Shown here: positions 47,580-58,673 of the stretch, piece after piece | How the letters are laid out: every line of letters begins with the position of its first letter | Numbering within the stretch: position 1 is the first letter of the stretch | DNA from: Rhizophagus irregularis | Taxonomy: Eukaryota > Glomeromycota > Glomeromycetes > Glomerales > Glomeraceae | NCBI RefSeq assembly: GCF_026210795.1 | Contig: NC_089432.1 | Location: 2,790,001 to 2,854,000, forward strand | Direction: 5' to 3' | Length of the DNA stretch: 64,000 bases | Notes under the pieces: generated by a model | Database searches by the model: none | What the model saw: only the letters and a program-made list of their open reading frames with translations | Told to the model about the DNA's origin: nothing | Position numbers and translations under genes: made by a program

Positions 47580-50132
47580 ACCATGGTGGGATGTTAATCA
47601 TTATTGTATAGTTTACAATCAAACGCTAAAATTTAAAACTGATTGTCAAAAATGGTGTTCATATTGTATTATAATTTATACTGGATGTAGGCATTGTTTG
47701 ACAACAAATATTATTTTTGGAATTATAGGTGAATCTCAATGTAAGAAATGCAAAAGAGTATCACTTATTACAATCAAAATGATAAAGATTAAAAAAAAAA
47801 TATCTAAAATTAACACAAATAGCTATAAACAGATTTCCAATTATATGAATAATAATGATAAAAATTCTAATCCACTTGAATTATATAAGTTTATCAAAAA
47901 ACTCGATCTTTTTCCTTTAAAACCATTGATATTCTGGAGTTCATATTCTCAAATTACAAGTTTATTAGGAAATAATGAAAATTCTTTTAAACCAAGTTTA
48001 CCAATTATGTTTATTCCTTTTAATAATAATGAAGATGAATGTCATTATTGTAATAGGAAATACGATAAATTAGATTCATTTGAACCAAAATTTTGTCATT
48101 ATTGTTTACGTTTTCATATTAATTTTATAGCTAAAAATATCAAATATACAATCAAAGACATGTATATATGTGATATTATAAATACATGTAAACATAAACG
48201 ACAAGAATGGTGTGAAATTTGCACTACAATTTTGTTCTTTGATATAATAGTTATAAATTATACAAAGAATAATAGATTTTGTGATTATGAAAATATTATT
48301 GAAAGTAGAAAAGATTGTAAATTATGTGGAAAATTAATTTATGAACAGACTTCAATTGATTCTGAGTATAAACTATGTTCAAATTGCTATAAAATTTCTT
48401 TTGAATGTGTTAAATCAACTTTGATTGAAAAAGCCATTCTAATTCTTTATTTACTATGGTGGGATGCTTATAATCAATGTATAGTTTGTAATAAACTCCT
48501 TGAATTCGAAGGTGATTGTCAAAAATTGTGTTCAAGCTGCTTTATATTTTATATTGGATGTAGATATTGTTTGACAACAAATATTATTTTTGGATATACA
48601 AATCAATCTAAATGTAGTAAATGTAAAAGAATTTTTATTATTGAAATCAGTGGAAATTATATTATTGACAAATTTTTACATTTTACAAATGTTGATAATA
48701 ATGATAAATATTATGAAATAGTTAATTATATTAATAATATTAATAATACCAACAAAAATTCTAATCCATTAAATATATATAGTTTTATTCGTGATAAGTA
48801 TTAGTTATTTACTAATCTAGTAGTATATAAATGGGTTATCATCCGAAGGATGATGGCCCATTTATATACTAAACTAGATCAGTAAATAACTTTTTTATCA
48901 TCCTAGATATACTAATTGGTCCGCCAGTTTATAACTGGCGGAAAAATCCTAAATACCAATTAGTAGCCAGGTGATAAGTTTGATTATCACTCTACAAGAC
49001 CAAAAATAAAATGGGTTTCATATTCACAAATTAAAATTTTTTTAAAAAATAGCAGATGGAGGATTTGGTATTATTTATAAAGCTTTAATTAATGGAAACG
49101 TTGTGACTATAAAAAAAATTTTGGGTTCTCAAGAACCAAATAAATATTTTCTGAATGAGGTAATTAATTTTTAAAATTAATTTTACTTTAAAAAAAAATA
49201 TTTATATAATATACTAATTTGAACTTTAAAATTTTAGTTAAAATCACTTTATCAATTTTATGATGGTAAATTTGAATATATTATTAAATGTCATGGTATC
49301 GCAAAAGATCCTATAACAAAAGAACTTATGTTTATAATGAAATATGCAAATGCATAATTATTTACAAAAGAATTTTGCAGAGATTACCTGGAAGAAAAAA
49401 TTGCATATTTTGTGGCGAATTTCAGATGGGTATTTATAACTTAATTAATAATGATTTTAAAATTATTTAAATAAAATTTTATTAATAACCAATTTTTTGT
49501 TTTAGACTACAAACTATTCATGAAAAAGATTTCGTACATCGAGATTTTCATAGTGGAAATACAGTATATTGATTGAAATAATTGAAAATGATTCATATAA
49601 AATAGATCAATATCTAATTGGAGATTTAGGATTTTCACGACCTGCAAATGACATTCCACAAGATAACATTATATATGGAGTAATGTCTTATATTGCACCA
49701 GAAATATTTAAAGGCATCAAATTTTCTAAATCGTCTGATATTTATTGTATGGTCATGATTATGTGGGAATTGACAACTGGCTGTAAGCCTTTTGCTAATA
49801 TTGAACATGATGTTGGTTTAATTTATAAGATCATTGATGGGAAACGGCCTAATATTACTGACGACACTCCGGACGATTTTACTAATTTAATGAAAAAATG
49901 TTGGAATCCTGATCCTAAAATGAGACCTTCGGCAACGGAAGTTTGTGAATTTTTTAATTCTTGGTCAAATATGGGAATGGATGCCGAATATTTTGATCAA
50001 GCTGAAGAAATAAGATTAGAATTAATAAAATCAAAAATGCTTGGACCAGATTTTAATGAAAAATCTCATCCAAAAGCAATTTATACAAGCAGATCAATAA
50101 CATTTAATACGAATACGAAACCAAGTATGTAA
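47580..50132 (+). pseudogene. multi-zinc-ribbon TKL-like kinase, disrupted
   Basis: 47583-48804 is open: two copies of a Cys-rich module (WWDxxxxCIVxNxxLxF, DCQKxCSxC, GCRxCLTTNIIFG, CKKCKR) near both ends, separated by other CxxC pairs (CHYCNRKYD, CKLCGK) and a partial kinase lead-in (NPLELYKFIKKLDLFPLKPL). A 172-bp insertion (48799-48970) brings a stop. The kinase part is in pieces: ADGGFGIIYKALIN (about 49054), a frameshift after KYANA (about 49355), FVHRDFHSGN followed by a frameshift (about 49560), then an intact frame 49569-50132 with GDLGFSRPAND, SYIAPEIFKGIKFSKSSDIY and KKCWNPDPKMRPSA. The tail has HPKAIYTSRSITFN. It starts abruptly at the breakpoint with the Crinkler gene, so its true 5' end is missing. 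50133-50706 is spacer with a possible short last exon near 50202. Confidence 0.8.
48799..48970. mobile_element. 172-bp fold-back insertion with 8-bp TSD
   Basis: A perfect 8-bp duplication GTGATAAG flanks it (48791-48798 and 48971-48978). Inside is a long near-perfect hairpin (TAGTTATTTACTAATCTAGT ... its inverse, loop at about 48848) and a second short one (CCGCCAGTT TA TAACTGGCGG, about 48921-48941). Its own outer ends do not form a clean terminal inverted repeat. It disrupts the kinase frame at once with TATTAG. Confidence 0.75.
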
Positions 50133-50706
50133 ACATTATTTTTTATATAAATTTGGACAATATTTAAAACATTTTAACATTTAATAATTATTATCATCTT
50201 AGATAATAAACTTATTGATGAATCAGTCAACAATAAAGGTATTAAGTTATTTTTTTAATGATAGAATCAGTACGTAAAGGAATTTATTAATTACTTGATT
50301 CTTTTTCTTTGGAATATATTACAAGGGAATATGAGTTTGATATAAATGAAAATTATGAAATTTAAAGGTATATTTAAAAGCTTTCTATTATTGCTTTTAA
50401 TAATTGCTTTGTCCAATTCAGTATCAAGATAAGATTTCAGAAGTAATCCAATAAATCCAAGGAAATAAGATGCAACTGAAGATTTTACTAAATGAATTTT
50501 TTATCATTTTTATTTTATTTTATTTTATTTTTTTTAAAAAAAGGAATGCATATTAAAGTTAGTAACAATGTTAACACAGAATCTTATGAACAGCTTTTAT
50601 TAAGTTATTTATTTATTTTTCTTAAATTTTGAATATAAATTAAAATAAAAATACATAAAATTGTATAAACTTAACCTATAATAAAGTATGGAAAATTCTA
50701 GAGAAT

Positions 50707-52969
50707 TTATTCTTGTAGGTTTTCTAATTTAATTTGAGCATTTTGAAATCCTTGCTTAGCAGATTGTTTATACCAATAAATGGCTTTATTTATATCTTTT
50801 TCAACTCCATTTCCTGATTCATACAATAAGGCAAGATGATACTGAGCATCGTAATTCCCTAAATCAGCTGCTTTTTTATATAATCCAAATGCCTTTTTTA
50901 TATCAACATTAGTTCCAATTCCAAGATTATAATAACATCCTAATAGAGATATTCCGAATAAATATTTCCCTTCTGCTGATTTTTTAGCTAATTCGAAAGC
51001 TTTATCAAAATCTATTTCAACACCTTCTCCAAATTCATACATCAAAGCAAGGTTATATTGAGCTTTTGGATTTTCTAAAATTGTTGCCTTTTGATATAAT
51101 TCAAATGCCTTTTGCATATTGATTTCAGTTCCAATACCACTACAATAACAATACCCTAATAAATTTAATCCACCCAAGAGCCCAATTTCTGCTAATTTTT
51201 TAGATAATTCAAAGGCTTTTTTATAATTTCTATCACAAACTTCTCCATCTTTATACATATAAACAAGTTTTAATTGAGCCATATTGTTTTCTAATACTGC
51301 AGCTTTTTCATAAAGTTCAAGTGCTTTTTCCTTATTAATATCAGTTACAATTCCATGATAATTAAAATATCCAAGTAAATAAATAGAATTTGAACAATCT
51401 TGATTAATTAAAAGCCAATGGTAAATTTCTTGTATACTAATTTTGCAATCATCAATATAACCGAAAGCACTTTCCCTACATACACTTTCTTCTATTCCTT
51501 CATTTATTTCCTTAAAATAAATATTAACAAATTTATCAATTATGATACTTAAATCTTCTTCAAATATGTTTTCGTGAATTTGTTGTATTGTAGGTTCTAT
51601 TTCGATCATATGAGACAATTTTCCATATCCATACAATAAACAATCATTAGTATCCGATCGAATAACATTGCTTGAATTAAATAATTGGGTTGACTTTGTA
51701 ACCATTGCTCTTAATTTATAAATCACTTGTCTCATTGTCGGTCTTTTATTTGGTTCATTATTCCAACATTCTAAAAAATTAAAAAGCAGTGTATTACGTT
51801 ACATAAAAATTAAGATTTTAATATTAAATTGATATTAATGTAAAATTATAAATATAAAATTATATTTACCAGTATATAAATTAGAATAATCAACGGGAGT
51901 ACCTAAAACGTTTGTTTCTCTGTAACCCTGTAAAATTTTCTTAATTAAATTAGCATCATTTGATTCGTCTTCAAATGATGGTCGACCACTTGATATTTCC
52001 CATAGAATCATTCCAAAAGCGTAAACATGGCTCTTTTCATTTAATGAATATGATTGTATTAATTCATTATTGTCATTTAACCTTTTTGGGTCGATATAAA
52101 GAATTTTATCAAATGAACCTGATTGGTTTTCAGAAACTCTTTTGATTCTATTTAATAATGTAAAATTGGCTAATTTGATGGTTTTCTGATGAAAAAAAAT
52201 ATTCCCAGGGTACTAAAAAAAAATAAAATTTTTTAATTAATATTTATTTATTTTAATGAATTTAACGAAATAAATAAATTACCAAATCATGATACGCAAT
52301 TCCTTTATCATGTAAAAATAATATAGCACATGCTAACTGGTACGCCAATTCATATTTGTCCTTCCAAGTAAGATTATTAAAATTTTCTTTCAAATAATCT
52401 CGAAGGGAACCACCGTTAGCATATTCCATTACTAATAAATATTCTTTCATTTGACCATTTTGATTTTCTAAAGGAAATAATAATTATTATAATTTATCAA
52501 ATTAGTAAACATATTTTAAAAAATTTAATCCAAAATCTTTTAATTATTTATAATATTTTATACCTTTATCAGTAATTCCAAAAAAGTTAATTAAATTATT
52601 ATGAAAATTAACTTTACTTTGAAGTTTAAACTAAATTATGAATAAAATATAATTAAAAAATGATAAATTGCTATATAATGTTTTCAATATTAAAATATTA
52701 TAGACCAAGATATAAAATAAACCAAGATAATATTTTATTTATATAATTACCTCATGAATGAGTTCTTCTTTTAAAATGTCATTGTCAATAATATTAAAGG
52801 ACTTTAATACAAAATGTTGTTCCGAATTTTTACAATTTGCACGATAAATTTGGTTACCAATTTTCTCAATATTATAAAAATTTTCATATTTGTAATACTT
52901 AATATTATTTACTAATATAAAATCTTCAACCCAATTAATTAATTCATTTGAATTTTTGGTGGTTTTCAT
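50707..52969 (-). CDS. pseudokinase + Sel1 repeat protein, five exons
   Basis: Exons (minus): 52969-52751, 52630-52564, 52467-52283, 52212-51870, 51770-50707. Phases 0,1,0,1 as in the sister genes, unbroken, 625 aa. The N-terminal kinase fold is degraded at motifs. The Gly loop is shortened to EKIGNQIYRANC (the GxGxFG core is missing). The lysine is kept in FVLKSF. HRD reads YHD (IAYHDL). DFG reads NFT (N173-F174-T175), so the metal-binding Asp is lost. SHVYAFGMILWE replaces SDVYSFG. Residues about 375-625 are Sel1-like repeats (KALELYEKAAVLENNMAQLK, KAFELAKKSAEGKYLFGISL and so on, about six or seven units). The open frame over five exons, despite these changes, argues for a retained non-catalytic role in protein-protein contacts. 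52970-53663 upstream is plain AT-rich spacer. Confidence 0.82.
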
Positions 52970-53663
52970 TTTATTTTTATCAGACGTGAAAAAATACCAA
53001 AAAAAAAAAAGACGACCGCTGATGAGCCCTTTTTTTGTATGTTACACATTATGTAATTATGATGACTAATCACGGTATTGTAACGCTGTAACGCACGTGA
53101 GATCATGTAACTCACAGACCAATTAAGATTAATTTGATCGGCATTAAATATATGGTTAAAGTTGGCTGAAACAGAAATTTTAACCGATTAAACTCATCAT
53201 CTGATAATAACAATAATAACGATAGCGGGAAAATATATATGGATTGATTAATTGGATTGATAATTAAGAATATGAGGATTTATTAAAAGATTATTTCCGG
53301 AGTACAGTATTTGGAAAAGTGTGTCATAATAATTGTTACGTTGAAAATTTTGATATACTAAATTGTATTCTAATATAGTCTCAGAAATTAAATCGATTGA
53401 AGTTATTCTTCAATATCTCCGTCAGCGTTACTGATAAATAATCTCTTTATTTGATCAACTTTATTTCTAACGAAATATAATAAAAAAATAAATTTTACAA
53501 TTGTTAAATCATTATTAAATATTGTATTAAAATTTTGTAATTCCGGGTTACCGAGAAAATATACGTTTCGTTCAAATTACTTAACCAATGCACCTGTGGG
53601 CTGTGGTTTTGTTGACCGCACAAAACAGTCTATCTATTTGTTATAAAACTTACCCTTTACAAT

Positions 53664-53858
53664 TTAATCAAAAATAGTTTCTTGAGGATTTGATGTACTA
53701 TTAAACTTACATAGTCCATACAATTTTATTGACACTTGCCAAATGTAACAAAATATAATAAATAAATTGGCAGAATGTAAATATAATCTTGGTATTAAAT
53801 TATTTGCTTCAGGAGTTATCCAGTAAATCAATACGGCTAATAACTTTAAGTTCATCAT
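53664..53858 (-). CDS. small hydrophobic protein, duplicated, unknown
   Basis: 64 codons: MMNLKLLAVLIYWITPEANN at the N-terminus, then a second hydrophobic segment (ANLFIIFCYIWQVSIKLYGL) and a short polar end. A homologous stretch exists at 57360-57605 in the same position relative to a kinase-Sel1 gene, with the MM(N/D)L(K/R)L start and WITPEANNL kept. It could be a secreted or membrane microprotein, or the divergent 5' region of the kinase. I do not recognise the family. Confidence 0.35.
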   Translation of the reverse strand: MMNLKLLAVLIYWITPEANNLIPRLYLHSANLFIIFCYIWQVSIKLYGLCKFNSTSNPQETIFD

Positions 53859-54169
53859 AAACTATTACTATTTACTACTATCGGTGTTGTAAATTTTTTA
53901 AAAAATATAAATACTTTCTTTTGTCACTGCAGAATAACTCTTTTATAAAATTAGATAATCTACAAGTAAAATAACGATCCCTTAACTTCTCTGCACTACA
54001 CAATATCTCTTTTCTAAGAAGAAACAGAAGAAACAATAATTTTTTTTCAGTTGCTAATAAAACAGAATAACCAAGAAGACTTTCTTTTTAAAATTAATTA
54101 ATAATTCAATATTGATCTTAATTGAATGTTTTTACATTCTAATAGTATAATAAAGTATTATCATAGGCT

Positions 54170-54505
54170 CTTAATCGAATCAATTAACATCGAACTTAAT
54201 CAATGGTTCGATCACAAAATATTGGCTTTGATTAAAATTGAACTATCTCTTGATCAAACAAATTTGATAATTTGATTGATCAAACTTATCCGAATTGATC
54301 GATCATGAAAATCTGGTGCATAAAAAACTAATTTTTTTTTCTAATTTCTACATAATAAAATAAATTAAAGTAAAAATTAGAAATTTTTAATAAAAGTTCA
54401 ATCATTTAAATTTAATGATCGATCAAAAATTGATTGCACGATTTTGATCGATCACGCACCTGCAAGATCGATCAAATTCCTCGATTGCAACTTTTTGATA
54501 CCCTA
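54170..54505. repeat. GATCGATCA-rich repeat patch
   Basis: Multiple direct and inverse copies of GATCGATCA and TTGATCAA within about 330 bp, absent from the equivalent place of the downstream duplicate. The ends (TAGGCTCTTAATCGA and the inverse of TAGGGTATCAAAAAG) hint at a diverged hAT-like MITE, but no duplication was readable. The flanks 53859-54169 and 54506-54977 show no gene. Confidence 0.45.
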
Positions 54506-54977
54506 ATCTTTAAATATTAATATGGTGCATTTTTTTGCATAAATATAAATTTATATATATATTCTGAAATTTGTTTGTAGTTTGTATAACTTTCCATTTT
54601 ATTCATTTATATTTTAAAGATTTGGCATTTTAGTTATTTATTTCTTTATGCGCCTATCAATCTTAATATCATTTTATACTTTATATAATCCTTGTTTATT
54701 TGTCATTACTCTTTTACCTGCATACTAAACATGGCCTACATTTTATGAAAAATTTTCTAATTTTTAAACGATTGGACATATTACTATTAAATTTTACGTA
54801 AAATTGTACAAAGACAAAAGATCGTCATAATTATATTACACAATAGTGTAACCCGGAAAAATATTTATTAACACTATTTCGAATGATCAACAATTAATTT
54901 TAGGTTTCCATAATTCCATAAAGAGTTTTTTTTTAACCATTTTTGTCGACAATTTTTTTTGTTTACTTAATAGCGCT

Positions 54978-57108
54978 ATGTCTAATAATAACAATATTAA
55001 CATTAACGAAATACAAAGTGAAGAAAATATAAAAGAATGTATTAATTGGATTGAAGAAGCTCTTACTAAGGAATATTTTAAATACTACGAATTCGAAAAT
55101 TTTAAACATATTCAAGAAATTGGTTCCGGAACATTTGGAAAAGTTTACCGTGCAAATTGGAAAAATTTTGAACATTATTTAGCGTTAAAATCTTTTTTTA
55201 AGCCCAGTAATATCACCATAAAAGAAATTGTTAATGAGGTAAATTTATTGAAATACATAAAATAAAATATTTTATCTTTTCTTAATAATAATTATTATAC
55301 ATTCACAATTTAGCTTAAACTTCAACGAGATGTAAATTTTCATGCCAATATTATTCGATATTACGGAATTACAAAACTTGAATCAGGTATTTGATAAAAT
55401 ATTTAATAATTATAATTAAATTATATTAATTTAAACTTTTTTTTTTTTGCAAAATCTAACAAAAATTTTATTTCCCTTTTTTTTTGTTAGAAAATAAAAT
55501 TGATCAAACAAAAAATTATTTGTTGGTTATGGAATGCGCAGATGGTGGTACTCTTCGAGATTATTTGAAAAATAACTTTAATAGACTTACCTGGAAACAT
55601 AAATATAACTTGGCTTACCAATTAGCTTGTTCTGTATCATTTCTGCATGATGAAGGGATTGTTCACCGAGACTTGGTAATCTTTTTATTTAATATAAAAC
55701 GATAATATGTTTATTTCATAAAAGCTAATTTGCCTTTATTTGTACTAGCATTCCTGTAATGTGTTGGTTCATCAGAATTCCATCAAGTTGGCGGACTTTG
55801 GGCTATCAAAAAGGATTGACGAGGCATCTAATTCAAAATCAAAATTACTTGGTATGGTGCCCTATATTGATCCAAAAATATTATTGTTCAACAATTTAAA
55901 ATTAAATGAGAAGAGCGATGTATATAGTATTGGCGTATTGTTATGGGAAATATCAAGTGGGAACCCACCATTTCATGAAGAATCAAATAAGTCTAGTTTA
56001 ATGTATGAAATTTTGTATGGTCGAAGAGAAAAGATTATTCCTAATACTCTTAATGATTATTCTAATCTCTATACTGGTAAATATAATTTCAATATATTAA
56101 ATATAACATTTTTTCTTACTATTCATCAAAATAATTATTTAGTCAAATTATTATTATTAATTATTAGAATGTTGGAAAGGTAAACCAAACAATCGACCAT
56201 TCATGCATGAAGTTGTTGATAGGTTAGAAAATTTTATTTCAAATTTAAATAGTGATATTTCATCCGAGAATTCAAGCATAATAGTTAATGAAATAATTGA
56301 TCTCATTTTTAAGGAAGTTAATAAAAGAAATGTGTCAAAACCACATGTTCTTGATTATATTACTAATCATAGTATAAATTCAAAAGAAATTTATAATAGG
56401 TTATTAAATAATCAAAATACTCCGAATTTCATTTTTTTACTTGGATATTTTAATTATGTAGGAATTGAAACAATTAAGAATCATGAAAAAGCATTTAATT
56501 TATTTATAAATGCATCTGAAGAGGGTCATATGTTAGCAAAATATTTGGTTGGACATTGTTATGAATTTGGAGATGGAATTATAAGAAATGATAAGCTTGC
56601 TTTTGAAAATTATGAAAAATTGGCTAATAAAGATTATGCAATAGGACAATTTAAATTAGGTTGGTTTTACAAAAATGGATTAAGTGTTAAAAAAGATTCA
56701 AAATTAGCTGTATATTGGTATGAAAAAGCTGCAAATAATGGAAATTTGATAGCTATGTCTAATCTTGGCCATTCATATAAAGATGGAAATGGTGTTAATA
56801 AAGATAACCAAAAAGCTTTTGAATTATTTAAAAAATCAGCTGAAGGAGAATTTTCAGGTGGAATAATGATGTTAGGATATTGTTATGAACTTGGTATTGG
56901 AATTGATATTGATAAGCAAAAAGCAGCTGAATTATACCAAAAAGCTGCAAATTTAGGACATAAGGCAGCACAATATAATCTAGCATTGATGTATGAAAAA
57001 GGAAACAGTATTGAAAAAGATTTGAATAAAGCAATTTATTGGTATGAAAAATCTGCTAATCAAGGAGATAAAGATGCTCAAAATAAATTAAACATACTCA
57101 AAATTTAG
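54978..57108 (+). CDS. protein kinase + Sel1 repeat protein, five exons
   Basis: Exons 54978-55238, 55314-55386, 55491-55675, 55749-56076, 56168-57108. GT/AG, unbroken, 595 aa. Kinase motifs are complete: IGSGTFGKVYRANW, LALKSFF lysine, YLLVMECADGGTLRDYL, IVHRDL (D172), LADFGLSKRI (D189), YIDPKIL in the APE position, SDVYSIGVLLWEISSGNPPF, and CWKGKPNNRPFMHEV. From about residue 380 a Sel1-like repeat array (FNLFINASEEGHMLAKYL, AVYWYEKAANNGNLIAMSNL, AAELYQKAANLGHKAAQYNL and others, six or more units) forms the C-terminal half. It is presumably an active Ser/Thr (TKL-like) kinase with a protein-binding solenoid. It is the intact partner of the tandem duplicate at 58674. Confidence 0.9.
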
Positions 57109-57359
57109 AAACAATTTATGTAGATTATTTAAAAAATATGTTCGTTTTATTTACATAGAAAAGTAACATTCCAAATTTGTAGTATTGTTTTTTAACAAAA
57201 ATTATGGTTTAAATCTTGTATAATAAATGATTAATTTTTTTGTTAAAACGTTAAAATATTTATGATGACTCTAAAGAAATAAGTGATAGAACATTAGTAA
57301 AGGCAAATTACCAAAATTAAACTTATTTGTTTTGTATTGCTATTCGTCAATGGTTAATT

Positions 57360-57605
57360 CTACAAGAGCAATTGGCTAGTTTTTTTTTGAGCTAAAAGCT
57401 GTTTCTTGAGGACTTGAATTATCATTACTAAACTTATGCAGTCTATATAATTATAACTAAAAAGTTGTACAATGCCAAGCAAATGTAGCAAAAATAATAA
57501 AAGAATTAATTGAATTTGCAGAATGTAACATAGTTCTGGCATTAAATTATTTGCTTCAGGAGTTATCCAACTGAACATGGCTAATACTAACCTTAAGTCC
57601 ATCAT
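57360..57605 (-). pseudogene. second copy of the small WITPEANN frame
   Basis: Starts MMDLRLVLAMFSWITPEANN like the frame at 53664-53858. After NNLMPEL the reading frames diverge because of a 1-bp difference, and this copy runs into a long Leu-rich read-through. The nucleotide match continues beyond (TTCTTGAGGA near 57398). Either one copy is frameshifted or neither is coding. 57109-57359 and 57606-58102 are spacer. Confidence 0.3.
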
Positions 57606-58102
57606 AAACTATTACTGCTATCCGGTGTGGAAGATTTTTTTTTAAAAAAAAATAAATAGTATTTCTTTGTCTCTCTCGTTTTCCTCATAATTCTATTAAT
57701 TTAAAATAATCACCGCTAGATAATCTACAAGTCATACAATGACCCCTTAATTTCTCAACCAAGAAGAAGCAGAAGAAACAACAAATTTTCTTCAGTGCTA
57801 ATAAAAAGAGAATAGCCAAGTCGTTAAATTATCTTTTTAAAAATTAATCAATACCGACAGTTTATTATGCAACTATCAGAGAATTCTTATCTTAAAAGTA
57901 TATTGTATATGCTTCATATAGTCTTTATTTAGTATTCGTCCTTACTATTTTTTGCATGCTACACGAGATACATATTTTTGCGAAATTATTTCTAATTTTT
58001 CAAATGATTCTGGCCGCTTTTCCAACTTTTACATAAAGGTATAGTTAAAATGCATAACAACGTTTTTATTTTTATTAATGGTTATCAAAATATACAGTAG
58101 TT

Positions 58103-58492
58103 ATTGAGTATGATATATACCTCCGATGGTTGTATAGTAGTATAGTGTAAAAAAACTATACTGTATAAATAAAAGCTATATACCGTATATAAATCGTATA
58201 AATAAAAAATTTTATCAGTCATTTACTAATTGGTGATTTATGTTATACAAACAGTTACTAAGCTGTATAAAAAAATGTAAGCCTGATAAAACAGTTACGG
58301 CACACGTGACCTCATAACTGCGGCACTATCGTGCCGAGTAACTATTAAATACTGTATAGATAAAAAATTATACTGTATGGATAAAAAATTATACTGTATG
58401 GATAAAAAATTATACTGTATAGATAAAAACTATACTGTATAGATTTTTGTCAACTATACTATACAACATCGGAGGTATATATCATACTCAAT
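58103..58492. mobile_element. 390-bp MITE, ATTGAGTATGATATATACCT ends
   Basis: Inverted arms begin ATTGAGTATGATATATACCT at both ends and continue CCGATG(G)TTGTATAGTA, about 36 bp. The interior is rich in TATACTGTATA motifs, including four to five tandem copies of a ~21-bp unit, ATACTGTATGGATAAAAAATT, at 58362-58445. No target duplication could be read. It lies about 180 bp upstream of the start codon of the duplicated kinase and is absent from the sister copy. Confidence 0.7.
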
Positions 58493-58673
58493 ATCGTTTA
58501 ACCGTATCAAAATGCATAACGATAAGATTGTATTGTGTAACTGGAAAATTATTAATAAACACTATTTCGGATAATCATCAAATAATTTTAGGTTTGTTAC
58601 GTGACAATCTTATTTATACACAAGGGGTTTTTTTTCCGATTATTTCTGTCAACAAATTTTACTTCATTACACC

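Noticed and set aside
53011-53040. CTGATGAG core resembling a hammerhead ribozyme
   Set aside because: No CGAAAC partner and no helices around it; a chance octamer in AT-rich sequence.
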